From the NCBI GenBank assembly GCA_950075865.1, contig CATMVA010000008.1, forward strand, positions 1-64,000: DNA of 64,000 nucleotides. Direction: 5' to 3'. Of this stretch, positions 43,835-53,226 are shown piece after piece. The number at the start of each line of letters is the position of its first letter. Position 1 is the stretch's first letter. The notes beneath the pieces were generated by a model. That model saw only the letters and a program-made list of their open reading frames with translations. It was not told the origin of the DNA and searched no databases. The translations under genes and the position numbers were made by a program. This stretch comes from an uncultured Oscillospiraceae bacterium. GTDB taxonomy: Bacteria; Bacillota; Clostridia; Oscillospirales; Oscillospiraceae.

Positions 43835-45376
43835 TCACATAAGCGGGGCGAACAGCCGCAGCACCGCCCGGAAGAGCAGGCGGAAAAAGTTGTGGTCCCT
43901 CGCGATCTCCAGGGTGATCTCCTCACTCCGGCTCTGGGTGGCCAGAATGTCGGTCTTCACGTCCAGAACCGCCGGATCCCCACAGAGCCACACCCCGTTT
44001 TCAAAACACAGGAACATGCTCCGGTAATCCAGGTTGATGGATCCCACCGTGGCGTACAGGTCGTCCACCACAAAGGTTTTCCCGTGTAGGAAGCCGGGGG
44101 TATACTCAAAGATCCGCACACCCGCCTCCAGAAGGGGGATATAGTGGGCCCGGGTCATCTCAAAGACCGTCTTTTTATCCGGAATGTGGGGAGTGAATAT
44201 CCGCACGTCCACCCCGGACTGGGACGCCGCGCGCAGGGCGGTATTGACGCTGTCGTTGATGATGAGGTAAGGGGTGGTGATATAGATATACTCCCTGGCC
44301 TTGTTGATAAGGTTCAGATAGACCGTCTCAGCCACCGGCTCCCGCACCAGGGGGCTGTCGGTGTAGGGCTGGACCCAGCCCTTGCTCTCCCATGCCTCGG
44401 AGGGAAGGACCCTGGGCCGGTAGGTGGGAATATCCTCCCGGTCTCCGCTGACATACTCCCACATGGTGAGGAACATGACGGTCATAGACCAGGCCGCCTC
44501 CCCCTTCAGACGGATGGCGCTGTCCTTCCAGTGGCCGAACCGCTCCTTCCCGTTGATATACTCGTCGGCCAGGTTGATCCCCCCGGTGAATGCGGTGTGG
44601 CCGTCCACCACGCAGATCTTCCGATGGTCCCGGTTGTTGAGCCGCACCGACAAAACGGGCAGGAACCGGTTGAACACCCGGCACTTGATTCCCCTGGCCT
44701 CCAGCGCCCTGTCATAGTGGTTGGGCAGAGTGTAGAGATTTCCCACATCGTCATAGATGACCCGCACATCCACCCCCTCCCGGGCCTTCTCGGTAAGAAT
44801 CTCCAGAATGGCGTTCCAGAACTTCCCCGGCGCGATGATATAGTATTCCAGAAAGATATATTTTTCCGCCTTTTCCAGCTCCTCCAGGATGGGCTTCAGG
44901 GCGTCGTCCCCCAGGGGGAAATATTTGGTGGCGGTGTTGGTATAAAGAGGGCAAAAGCCATGCTCCTCCAGGTACCGGGACTGGTTCACCGCATCCTTTC
45001 CATAGACCGACAGGCTCTCCGCTTTCCGGTCCCCCTCCAGGGTCTCCCGGAGGTGCCGGCTCATGCCGTCCATCTTCCGACGTACCCGCCTGGTCAGGCC
45101 GTTTCCCCCGCACACCAGATAGACCAGGCCGCCAAAGACCGGGGCCAGCAGGATCAGAATGATCCAGGTCATCTTATACCCCGGATCGTCCGGCTTACTG
45201 AGGATATAGAGCACCTCCACCACCGACAGGGCCATGCAGAGGAAGTAAATATAGATGAAGTAATCGGAAAACCCCACCACCGCGGCCACCAGCAGGGTCA
45301 CCTGAAGGAGCAGCAGAAAAGCCCCCTGGGCGGTCCGGTGCAGAAGGACCGACATGATTTTTTTGAGAACGGACAT
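43835..45376 (-). CDS. cls: cardiolipin synthase, phospholipase D type
   Basis: 513-residue membrane enzyme that makes cardiolipin from two phosphatidylglycerol molecules. Two or three N-terminal helices (about 12-75) precede two PLD motifs, HRKICVVDGHTAFTGGINL and HGKTFVVDDLYATVGSIN, each with the His-Lys-Asp catalytic set. The length is normal. It lies 30 bases after dnaE on the same strand with AAAGAAAGAAGG before the ATG, and ends at a terminator. Confidence 0.93.
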   Translation of the reverse strand: MSVLKKIMSVLLHRTAQGAFLLLLQVTLLVAAVVGFSDYFIYIYFLCMALSVVEVLYILSKPDDPGYKMTWIILILLAPVFGGLVYLVCGGNGLTRRVRRKMDGMSRHLRETLEGDRKAESLSVYGKDAVNQSRYLEEHGFCPLYTNTATKYFPLGDDALKPILEELEKAEKYIFLEYYIIAPGKFWNAILEILTEKAREGVDVRVIYDDVGNLYTLPNHYDRALEARGIKCRVFNRFLPVLSVRLNNRDHRKICVVDGHTAFTGGINLADEYINGKERFGHWKDSAIRLKGEAAWSMTVMFLTMWEYVSGDREDIPTYRPRVLPSEAWESKGWVQPYTDSPLVREPVAETVYLNLINKAREYIYITTPYLIINDSVNTALRAASQSGVDVRIFTPHIPDKKTVFEMTRAHYIPLLEAGVRIFEYTPGFLHGKTFVVDDLYATVGSINLDYRSMFLCFENGVWLCGDPAVLDVKTDILATQSRSEEITLEIARDHNFFRLLFRAVLRLFAPLM

Positions 45377-45406
45377 AAAGTGCCTTCTTTCTTTGGAGAT
45401 CCCGGA

Positions 45407-48400
45407 TCACTTGACTACCACATTTTCCCGGCCAAAGAGCTCGCCCAGCTCGTCGATCAGGCTGGACCGAAGATCCCCCGCGGCCCCCAGCCGTCTCTTG
45501 GTGTCCTCACAGTAAAAGACCACCTGCTGGTTTCCGGGGAACATATTGAGGACCAGCCGGGCCTTTCGCATCCGGGGATCGTCAGCAGAAGGGGTTTTGA
45601 CATAGAGTTTGCCGGAAGCTGCTCCGCTCCCCCTGGCAGCCCCGGCCGAGCCGGACACGGCCGCTGGCGCCTCCCCGCCGTCCTCCAGGGGACGGATCCT
45701 GTCACACATGAGCTGTGGGGCCTTCTCATCCCGGACCGACAGCTTGCCCTCGGCCAGGATGGCCGCCCCCTCCCGGAGGTAGGGGGCGCATTCCCCCAAA
45801 ACCCTGGAGAACACCAGCAACTCTATGGCGCCGGTATCGTCCTCCATGGTCACATAGGCCATCAGGGTATTGTTCTTGGTGGTTTTGGTCTTAGAGGTGT
45901 TCACCACCCCCGCCAGGACCACCTTCTGCCCATCCCGGTAGGTCTGAGGTCCCTCCTCCCGGTCAAAATCGGCCAGAATGCCGCCGATGGGCGCCGCGTT
46001 CAGGCTTTGCACCAGCGCCCGGTAGTCATCCATGGGGTGCCCGGTAAGGTAAAGCCCGGTGGTCTCCTTCTCCATGCGCATCCGCTCCCGCTGAGAGAGC
46101 TCGGGGAGATCGGGCAGGGGCACCTCGGGGGCGCTGGCAAAGCTGCCCTCCCCGCCAAAGAGATCATACTGCCCCTCGATGGTGTCCCGCCGGGTCTTGG
46201 CGATCACGTCCATGGTCTTCTCGGCCACGGCCAGCAGTTGGGAACGCCTGGCCCCCGTGCTGTCGAAAGCCCCACACTTGACGAGGGACTCCACCACCCG
46301 CTTGTTGCAGTCCTGACCAAACATCCGGGAGCAGAAATCGCTGAGGGACACAAAATCCCCGTTCCTCTCCCGCTCCCCGATGACCTGAAGGGCGAACCCC
46401 CGGCCCACACCCTTTACAGCGGCCAGGCCGAACCGGATTCCCTCCTCCACCGCTGTGAAGTCAGCGCCCGAACGGTTCACATCGGGGGGCAACAGAGACA
46501 AATCGCAGTTTTTACACTCGGCGATATACTCGGCCACCTTGGTGCTGGAGTCCAACACCGAGGTCAGAAGGGCCGCCATATACTCCCGGGTGTAATGATA
46601 CTTGAACCAGGCAGTCTGGTAGGCCACAATGGCGTAGGCCAGGGAGTGGGCCTTGTTGAAGGCATACTCTGCAAAAGCGTAGATTTCCTTGTAGATCTCT
46701 TGGGCCACATCCTCCGGGATCCCGTTGGCCACGCAGCCCTTGATATTCCGATCTGGGTCCCCGTGGAGGAAGGCCTCCCGCTCCCGCTCGATGTCCTTGA
46801 CCTTCTTCTTGCTCATAGCCCGGCGTACCATGTCGGCCTGGCCCAGAGAGTACCCCGCCATCTGCTGGAAGATGGCGATGACCTGCTCCTGATAGACGAT
46901 ACACCCGTAGGTCACTGACAGGATGGGCTCCAGAATGGAATGAAGATAGGTCACCTTGGCTGGATTCTGGGCGCACTCCAGGAACCGGGGGATGGAGTCC
47001 ATTGGGCCCGGCCGGTAGAGGGCAATGACGGCGCACAGATCCTCCACGCTCTTGGGCCGCAGGCCCACGGTCACCCCGGTCATGCCAGCAGATTCCAGCT
47101 GGAACACCCCACTGGTCTTGCCGTCGGCGAGCATCTTGAAAACCTCCTGATCGTCCATGGGCACATCGTCCAGGGTAAACCCCGGCCGCTCCTTCTGCAC
47201 CATCTTCACCGTGTCGTCCAACACGGTCAGGTTCCTCAACCCCAAAAAGTCCATCTTGAGCAGTCCCAGCTCCTCCAGGGTCACCATGGTGTACTGGGTC
47301 ACAGGCTGGCCGTCGTTAGTGGCCAGGGGCACATAGTCGGTCACGGGCAGCCGGGTGATGACCACGCCGGCGGCGTGGGTGGAGGCGTGGCGGGGCATCC
47401 CTTCGATGGCCTTGGCCGTATCAATGAGGAGCTTGATCTGCTCGTCCTCGCTGTACAGATCCCGGAGGGGCTTGGAAACCTTCAACGCCTCGTCCAGGGT
47501 GATATGGAGGGCGGTGGGCACCTGCTTGGCCACCTGGTCCACCTGATCGTAGGGCATCCCCAGCACCCGGCCCACGTCCCGGATAGCGCCCCGGGCCGCC
47601 ATGGTGCCAAAGGTGACGATCTGGGCCACATGGTCGGCGCCGTACTTCTCCCGGACGTAATCAATGACCTCCTCGCGGCGGCGGATGCAGAAGTCGATGT
47701 CAATATCGGGCATAGTGACCCGCTCAGGATTCAAAAAACGCTCGAAGAAGAGACCGTACTTCATGGGGTCCACTTCTGTGATGGCCATGCAGTAGGCCAC
47801 CATGCTTCCGGCGGCCGAGCCACGGCCGGGCCCCACCGGGATCCCGCTGCGCTTGGCAAAGCCGATGAAGTCGGAGACAATGAGGAAATACTCCACGAAC
47901 CCCATCTGCCGGATGATTCCCATCTCATACTCCAGCTGTTTCAGGTAACCCTCAGGGGCATTGGGATAACGCCGCTCAAATCCCTCCCGGCAAAACCGCT
48001 CAAAGTACGCGTCCGGATCGGTCTCCCCTTCCGGCAGATGGAATTCGGGCAGGTGGTACTTGCCGAACTCAAACTCCACATTACACATATCGGCAATCTT
48101 CTGGGTATTAGCAAGGGCCTCGGGGTACCGGCCGAAGAGCTGGGTCATCTCCTCCTCACTTTTGATGTACATCTCATCGGATTCAAACTTCATCCGGTCC
48201 GGGTCGGCCTCGGTCTTACCGGTCTGGATGCACATGAGGATATCCTGCATCCGGGCGTCCTCCCGGGTCAGATAGTGGGCGTCGTTGGTACAAACCAGGG
48301 GGATGCCGGTCTCCTCGTGGAGCCGCACCAGCCCCGCGATGACCTGGGGATCGGCTTCCAGGCCATGATCCTGAAGCTCCAGATAATAGCTTCCCCGGCC

Positions 48401-48895
48401 AAAGAGCTTGTCCATCTCCAGAGCATGGACCTTGGCCCCCTCATAGTCCCCATTCCGCAGCCGCCGGGGCAGTTCCCCGGCCAAGCAGGCCGACAGACAG
48501 ATAAGCCCCTCGGCATGCTGATGGAGCAGATCCAGATCGATCCGGGGCTTGATGTAGAAACCCTCGGTGTAGGACTGGCTCACCATGTGGGACAGGTTGC
48601 GGTAACCCACCTCGTTCTTACACAGGAGGATCAGGTGGCGGGCCTGACTGTCCAGCTCATGGATCCGGTCGAACCGGGTCCGGGGAGCCACATAGACCTC
48701 GCAGCCGATGACCGGCTTGATCCCCTCGGCCTTGCAGGCCTTGTAGAAGTCGATGACCCCGTACATATTCCCGTGGTCGGTGATGGCCACGGCGTTCTGC
48801 CCCAGCTCCTTCACCCGCTTCACCAGCTTGGGGATCCGGCAGGCCCCGTCCAGCAGGGAGTATTCCGTATGGTTGTGCAGATGGACAAAGGACAT
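45407..48895 (-). CDS. dnaE: DNA polymerase III alpha subunit DnaE
   Basis: 1162-residue replicative polymerase of family C. The N-terminal PHP domain starts FVHLHNHTEYSLLDGA. Polymerase motifs include GPGRGSAAGSMVAYC and the catalytic acidic motif PDIDIDFCIRRREEV. Further on come FNKAHSLAYAIVAY, the helix-hairpin-helix region and an OB-fold domain near 990-1070 (VVLAGVVNTSKTKTTKN). This is the DnaE1 layout, with no internal exonuclease as in PolC. Twenty-one bases after whiA. Confidence 0.96.
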   Translation of the reverse strand: MSFVHLHNHTEYSLLDGACRIPKLVKRVKELGQNAVAITDHGNMYGVIDFYKACKAEGIKPVIGCEVYVAPRTRFDRIHELDSQARHLILLCKNEVGYRNLSHMVSQSYTEGFYIKPRIDLDLLHQHAEGLICLSACLAGELPRRLRNGDYEGAKVHALEMDKLFGRGSYYLELQDHGLEADPQVIAGLVRLHEETGIPLVCTNDAHYLTREDARMQDILMCIQTGKTEADPDRMKFESDEMYIKSEEEMTQLFGRYPEALANTQKIADMCNVEFEFGKYHLPEFHLPEGETDPDAYFERFCREGFERRYPNAPEGYLKQLEYEMGIIRQMGFVEYFLIVSDFIGFAKRSGIPVGPGRGSAAGSMVAYCMAITEVDPMKYGLFFERFLNPERVTMPDIDIDFCIRRREEVIDYVREKYGADHVAQIVTFGTMAARGAIRDVGRVLGMPYDQVDQVAKQVPTALHITLDEALKVSKPLRDLYSEDEQIKLLIDTAKAIEGMPRHASTHAAGVVITRLPVTDYVPLATNDGQPVTQYTMVTLEELGLLKMDFLGLRNLTVLDDTVKMVQKERPGFTLDDVPMDDQEVFKMLADGKTSGVFQLESAGMTGVTVGLRPKSVEDLCAVIALYRPGPMDSIPRFLECAQNPAKVTYLHSILEPILSVTYGCIVYQEQVIAIFQQMAGYSLGQADMVRRAMSKKKVKDIEREREAFLHGDPDRNIKGCVANGIPEDVAQEIYKEIYAFAEYAFNKAHSLAYAIVAYQTAWFKYHYTREYMAALLTSVLDSSTKVAEYIAECKNCDLSLLPPDVNRSGADFTAVEEGIRFGLAAVKGVGRGFALQVIGERERNGDFVSLSDFCSRMFGQDCNKRVVESLVKCGAFDSTGARRSQLLAVAEKTMDVIAKTRRDTIEGQYDLFGGEGSFASAPEVPLPDLPELSQRERMRMEKETTGLYLTGHPMDDYRALVQSLNAAPIGGILADFDREEGPQTYRDGQKVVLAGVVNTSKTKTTKNNTLMAYVTMEDDTGAIELLVFSRVLGECAPYLREGAAILAEGKLSVRDEKAPQLMCDRIRPLEDGGEAPAAVSGSAGAARGSGAASGKLYVKTPSADDPRMRKARLVLNMFPGNQQVVFYCEDTKRRLGAAGDLRSSLIDELGELFGRENVVVK

Positions 48896-48916
48896 GCCAT
48901 CGCCTCCTTGGTATTT

Positions 48917-49828
48917 TTATTTTTCAGCATCCGGCCCATCGTCCCCCATCTCCCCCAGCTTCTTCAGCCGGTAGTTGAAGGTGGACTTGGTGATGGGCGG
49001 CTCGCAGAGCCCCCCCAGCTCGGTGAGGGTCAAGTCAGGGTTCTCCAGCCGCAGCCGGGCGGCCTCGGCCAGCTTGGGGGGCAGGGTACTCAAGTCCATC
49101 CTGGTTTGGAGCCGCCGGATAGCCTCGATCTGGGCCTGGGCAGCGTCCACCGCCTTGTCCAGATTGGCAGCGTCGCAGTTCACCCGGCGGTTCACGCCCC
49201 CTCGGATATCCTTCTCCGCCTTGGCGTTCATCAGCTCCATGGCGGCCAGAGGGGCCCCCAGGGCGGTGAGGAAATCAGCAATGTCCTCGCTGCGCTTGAA
49301 GTAGGCCATGTGGTTGCCCCCCCGGCAGATCCCCTTGGGGTCAAAGCCCGCCTCCCGCAGAAGGGTCTGCATCTCCCGGTCCACCGAGCGGTGGGTGGTG
49401 GTCAATTCCAAATGATACCCCTTCTGGGGATCGGTGACCGACCCCCCGGCCAAAAAGGCCCCCCGGAAGAAGGAAAGTCGGCAGTGATCCTCCTCCAGGA
49501 TGCCGAAATTGACGTGGTGGGCCACCGCCGAGCCCAAATCATAGCCGAAAGCTGCCGAGAGCAGGTCCAGCTTGTCCCCATCCATGATGGAAAAGACCCG
49601 TTTACCAGGTCCGGGATCAGGCAGGCGATCAAAGGTGATATGGAAGGCCTTTTTGAACAAAAGGGGCAGCCGCTGGGCCAGGTCCTCCGACTCGGTGACG
49701 ATCCGGGCCTCGCTGCCGTCGAAACGGTTGGCATACAGGAGAAGGCCATAGCATTCGGCCTGGGCACAGCACTTCCGGTTCACCGGCAAGCGGCACAGCT
49801 CGGCCTTAGCGTCGCGGGAAAAGGACAT
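48917..49828 (-). CDS. whiA: sporulation/cell-division regulator WhiA
   Basis: 303-residue protein with an N-terminal LAGLIDADG-homing-endonuclease-like fold that has lost catalysis (FFRGAFLAGGSVTDPQKGYHLEL) and a C-terminal helix-turn-helix (LAEAARLRLENPDLTLTELG...ITKSTFNYRLKKL). In Gram-positives it controls division and, in actinobacteria, sporulation. The tracked ORF is about 120 codons too long; the ATG at 49828 after AAAGGGGAATGTCC is chosen. It keeps the classic rapZ-yvcK-whiA order, with one extra gene inserted. Confidence 0.94.
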   Translation of the reverse strand: MSFSRDAKAELCRLPVNRKCCAQAECYGLLLYANRFDGSEARIVTESEDLAQRLPLLFKKAFHITFDRLPDPGPGKRVFSIMDGDKLDLLSAAFGYDLGSAVAHHVNFGILEEDHCRLSFFRGAFLAGGSVTDPQKGYHLELTTTHRSVDREMQTLLREAGFDPKGICRGGNHMAYFKRSEDIADFLTALGAPLAAMELMNAKAEKDIRGGVNRRVNCDAANLDKAVDAAQAQIEAIRRLQTRMDLSTLPPKLAEAARLRLENPDLTLTELGGLCEPPITKSTFNYRLKKLGEMGDDGPDAEK

Positions 49829-49866
49829 GGACATTCCCCTTTCTCTTTTGGTATACATGCCTGGGC

Positions 49867-50298
49867 TTACCCTTCCAGTTCCTTTTTGACCTTCTCCATC
49901 AGGGTTTTGCACCCGGCGTGCTTCTCGATCTGCTTCCCTGTTTCTCCGTCGGTCCGGGAAAAGGACCGGGTGTGATAATAGCGGCACTGGACAGCCTGGA
50001 CCCCTGTCTCTGTGAGCAGCCTGTCGGGCCCCTTCAACTCCGTGGCGGTATTCCCATCGGCGTCGGTCACCAGATAGCCCAGGACTCCCCGGTCGGAGCA
50101 TACCGCCCACACCGAATCGCGCATCCTCGGGACATAGCTGACGAGCCATTCCAGAAGCCGTGATACCTCCGCCGTGCGCTCCCATGAGGAAGAGCAGTCA
50201 TGGGACTCGCAGTCGTCCCCCATGCACACGCTGTCCCGGTCCGCGGATATCAGCACTGGGTATTTCGGCTCCGGGGGCTTTCTTTCCCAAAAACGCAT
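49867..50298 (-). CDS. uncharacterised protein between yvcK and whiA
   Basis: 143 residues, soluble, starting MRFWERKPPEPKYPVLISAD. Four cysteines sit in the first half and near the end (VCMGDDCESHDC, QCRYYH, HAGCKTL), which might bind metal. The strand GVLGYLVTDADGNTATEL looks like a beta hairpin. No family is recognised. The ATG at 50298 after AAGGGCGG is preferred to the TTG at 50316 that overlaps yvcK. It splits the conserved yvcK-whiA pair. Confidence 0.7.
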   Translation of the reverse strand: MRFWERKPPEPKYPVLISADRDSVCMGDDCESHDCSSSWERTAEVSRLLEWLVSYVPRMRDSVWAVCSDRGVLGYLVTDADGNTATELKGPDRLLTETGVQAVQCRYYHTRSFSRTDGETGKQIEKHAGCKTLMEKVKKELEG

Positions 50299-50312
50299 TC
50301 TGACGCCGCCCT

Positions 50313-51326
50313 TCAAAACACCTTGGTCTCAGCCCGCTCCTCGTAGAGTTCCATGACCACCTGGCTGAGGCGGTCAGAGGAGTGGCGGGCGTACTGGGTG
50401 CCGGTGGAGAGCATAGGGCGCTCCACCACCTCCACCCCAAGGGCTTCGGTCTTTTTCCGGTCCACCAGGATGGGCTCGGCCCCCTCCTCCCGATAGCGTT
50501 CCAGCACATCGTCGGCCACGGGAGAGCAGTTGGCAAGACACAGGTCCACAAGGTTGGGGGCAGAGTGGTCCAGGAGGGCGGAAACGTGGTCAGAGAGAGT
50601 CATACCCTCGGTCTCCCCGTCCTGGGTCATGATGTTGCCGATATAGACCCGAAGGGCATCGCTCTGGCAGATGGCCTCGGTGACGCCGTCCACCAGAAGG
50701 TTGGGGATGACGCTGGTATAGAGACTGCCGGGGCCTAAAAGGATCAGACCGGCCTCCCGGATAGCCTCGATGGCTGCCGCGGTGGGGGTGGGACGGTCAG
50801 GGATGAGACGGACGCTTCTAATGCGGCAATCCTGGGCCTTTTTAAAGTCGGCGATCTTGGATTCGCCCAGAATGGCGGTACCATTTTCAAAGGTGGCTTC
50901 CAGCTTCACGTCGGCGCTGGTGACAGGCAGGATGCGGCCCGAGATGGCCAGAACGTGGCTCATCTCGCTGACAGCCTCCTCAAAGGAACCGGTAATGCCG
51001 TTGAGGGCGGCCAGAATCAAGTTGCCGAAGGACTGGCCGGTAAGACTACCGGAACCGGCGGGAAACCGGTAGGCCAGCAGTTGGCCCATGACAGGCTCGG
51101 TGTTGGCAAGGGCCTCCATGCAGTGGCGGATGTCCCCCGGCGGGGGCATGCCCAGGTCGGTGCGCAGCACCCCGGAGCCACCGCCGTCATCGGCCACGGT
51201 GACAATGGCAGTCAGGTTGCGGGTGTGGCGCTTCAGCCCCCGCAGGAGGGTGGAAAGGCCGTGGCCGCCACCGATGGCCACGATCTTGGGGCCCCTGGCC
51301 CGGCGGCTGGTGAGTTTCTCGTCCAT
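50313..51326 (-). CDS. yvcK: gluconeogenesis factor YvcK
   Basis: 337-residue CofD-fold protein that in Bacillus binds UDP-GlcNAc and is needed for growth on gluconeogenic carbon and for cell-wall balance. The N-terminal VAIGGGHGLSTLLRGLK and TVADDGGGSGVLR form the nucleotide site; PPPGDIRHCMEAL and LLGPGSLYTSVIPNLLV are conserved. The ATG at 51326 overlaps the rapZ stop (TAATG), showing coupling. Confidence 0.95.
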   Translation of the reverse strand: MDEKLTSRRARGPKIVAIGGGHGLSTLLRGLKRHTRNLTAIVTVADDGGGSGVLRTDLGMPPPGDIRHCMEALANTEPVMGQLLAYRFPAGSGSLTGQSFGNLILAALNGITGSFEEAVSEMSHVLAISGRILPVTSADVKLEATFENGTAILGESKIADFKKAQDCRIRSVRLIPDRPTPTAAAIEAIREAGLILLGPGSLYTSVIPNLLVDGVTEAICQSDALRVYIGNIMTQDGETEGMTLSDHVSALLDHSAPNLVDLCLANCSPVADDVLERYREEGAEPILVDRKKTEALGVEVVERPMLSTGTQYARHSSDRLSQVVMELYEERAETKVF

Positions 51327-52189
51327 TAGCACGCCCTCGTCATGTCCCGGTGGTTCTCCCCGGTCTCATAGCCCTTCTGGCGGATGAAGTCAGCCAGGGC
51401 CCGGGCCACCGCCACCGAACGGTGCTGACCTCCGGTGCAGCCCACGGCGATGACCAGAGCCGCCTTCCCCTCCTCCACATACTGGGGCAGGAGGAAGGCA
51501 ATGAGCTGCTCCAGATAGGCCATGAACTCCTCCCCCTGCCGGTTGGAAAAGACAAAATCATAGACCGGCTTTTCCAGACCCGTGTGGTGCTTGAGCTCGG
51601 GCACATAGAAGGGGTTGGGCAGGAAACGAACGTCAAAGACCAGGTCGGCCTCCAGAGGGATGCCATACTTGAAGCCGAAGGAGGTAACGCTGACGCTCAT
51701 GGCCTTCTGGGGCGTCCGGGAATCAAATAGCCGAAGGATCTCGGCGCGCAGCTTGGCGGTGGAGAGCCCCGAGGTGTCCACAATGTACTCGGCCCGGGCC
51801 CGGACCGGCTCCAGGATCAGCTTCTCCCGGCGGATGGCCTCCTCCAGGGACTGGCTGCTCTGGGCCAGGGGGTGGAGCCGCCGGGTCTCCTTGTAGCGCT
51901 TGACTACGGTCTCTACCGAGGCCTCCATAAACAGGATCTTATGGGCGCAGTTCATCCCCGAAAGGCTGTCCAAGGCCGCGAAAAGGCCGTCAAAGGTCTG
52001 GCCTCCCCGGATATCCACCACCACGGCGGCCTTGTCGTACTGCACCTGCCCGGCCATGGCTATCTCAGCAAATTTGGGGATCAGAGAGGCTGGCATGTTG
52101 TCCACCACGAAGTATCCCATATCCTCCAGAAACGAGGCCGCCTGGCTTTTGCCCGCGCCCGACAGGCCCGAGACCACGATCAGTTCCAT
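51326..52189 (-). CDS. rapZ: RNase adapter/nucleotide-binding protein RapZ (YvcJ)
   Basis: 287-residue P-loop protein. Walker A is VSGLSGAGKSQA, with conserved DNMPASLI and the C-terminal GCTGGQHRSVAVAR that binds RNA or phosphosugar in studied homologs. In Gram-positives it binds and hydrolyses nucleotides and influences competence or envelope metabolism. It follows murB by three bases and is coupled to yvcK. Confidence 0.95.
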   Translation of the reverse strand: MELIVVSGLSGAGKSQAASFLEDMGYFVVDNMPASLIPKFAEIAMAGQVQYDKAAVVVDIRGGQTFDGLFAALDSLSGMNCAHKILFMEASVETVVKRYKETRRLHPLAQSSQSLEEAIRREKLILEPVRARAEYIVDTSGLSTAKLRAEILRLFDSRTPQKAMSVSVTSFGFKYGIPLEADLVFDVRFLPNPFYVPELKHHTGLEKPVYDFVFSNRQGEEFMAYLEQLIAFLLPQYVEEGKAALVIAVGCTGGQHRSVAVARALADFIRQKGYETGENHRDMTRAC

Positions 52190-52192
52190 ATC

Positions 52193-53194
52193 TTACACCC
52201 CCAAGGTTTTCACTTCCAGTTCCAGCGCGACGCCGGTCTGGTCCAGGACCCGTTTTTTCACTTCCTCCACCAGCGCCAGAATGTCGGCGCAGGTGGCCCC
52301 GCCCCGGTTCACAATGAACCCGGCGTGCTTTTCCGACACCTGGGCGCCACCTACGGCCAGGCCCTTACAACCACACTGATCGATGAGGGCGGCGGCATAG
52401 ACCGGCGTGCCGTCAGGCAGCGGGGCGGGCCGCTTGAAGGTGGAGCCCGCCGAAGGATATTCCAAGGGCTGCTTGGCCTTCCGCTGGGCAGAGAGCTCGG
52501 CCATTCTGGCCTTGATGGCCCCCGGATCACCGCGGGTCAGTCGAAATCCAGCCATAGTCACGAAAAGCTCTTTATCGCAAAAATAGCTGTGGCGGTAGGA
52601 AAAGGTGCTGTTTTCCACTTCACGATAATTTACATTTAAAATACCGTTTTTCTCACTCGGCGTCCCAAACGCAAGAAACAATTTCCCATCCATAACCCTG
52701 AAAGAGCCTACATCTTCTCCGAAATAGTTGACAAAATCCAGAACTTGAACGGCCTCTCCCCCGTAGGCCCCGGCGTTCATGTAGACCGCTCCCCCTACCG
52801 TACCGGGGATACCGGCAGCCCATTCCAGACCACTCAGCCCCTCCTGAGCGGCAAAATTGGCCAGTTTTGAAAGCAGGACACCGCTTCCGGCGACAATGAA
52901 ATTTTCGCTCCGCTCCAGCCTGTCCAGACGGACCGTGGAAATCACAAGCCCGTTATACCCTTGGTCGGACACCAGCAGATTGGAGCCGTTTCCCATAAAA
53001 AACGGGGTGATTTTCTGTTCCTGACACACTCGCAAAAGATCCCCGGCTTCGCCCGGCGTCTTAGGCTGAGCCATCAGGGCGGCGGGGCCGCCTACCCGGA
53101 AGGAAGTGTGCTTGCTCATGGGCTCATTTTTCCGAAGCTCCAGGCCGGGACATTCCTCCCGGAGCCGCTTTTCCAGTTCTTCCAAACGTTTCAT
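52193..53194 (-). CDS. murB: UDP-N-acetylenolpyruvoylglucosamine reductase MurB
   Basis: 333-residue FAD enzyme that makes UDP-MurNAc for peptidoglycan. FAD-domain motifs include KHTSFRVGGPAALM, GNGSNLLVSDQGYNG and the EWAAGIPGTVGGAVYMNAGA stretch; the proton-donor serine is in AGSTFKRP and the final glutamate in LELEVKTL. It is the type without the extra Tyr loop. The ATG at 53194 behind GGAAAGGAGG is chosen over the long tracked start. The usual neighbour of rapZ in clostridia. Confidence 0.95.
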   Translation of the reverse strand: MKRLEELEKRLREECPGLELRKNEPMSKHTSFRVGGPAALMAQPKTPGEAGDLLRVCQEQKITPFFMGNGSNLLVSDQGYNGLVISTVRLDRLERSENFIVAGSGVLLSKLANFAAQEGLSGLEWAAGIPGTVGGAVYMNAGAYGGEAVQVLDFVNYFGEDVGSFRVMDGKLFLAFGTPSEKNGILNVNYREVENSTFSYRHSYFCDKELFVTMAGFRLTRGDPGAIKARMAELSAQRKAKQPLEYPSAGSTFKRPAPLPDGTPVYAAALIDQCGCKGLAVGGAQVSEKHAGFIVNRGGATCADILALVEEVKKRVLDQTGVALELEVKTLGV

Positions 53195-53226
53195 AGAAGG
53201 CCCTCCTTTCCGCCAGTGTATGCGGT

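Noticed and set aside
44144-46918. 924-residue plus-strand ORF opposite cardiolipin synthase and dnaE
   Set aside because: Antisense shadow of recognised genes; no family resemblance.
46940-49975. 1011-residue plus-strand ORF opposite dnaE and whiA
   Set aside because: It is antisense to two unmistakable conserved genes, has low-complexity composition rich in His, Gly and Leu, and no ribosome site. It is a high-GC shadow.
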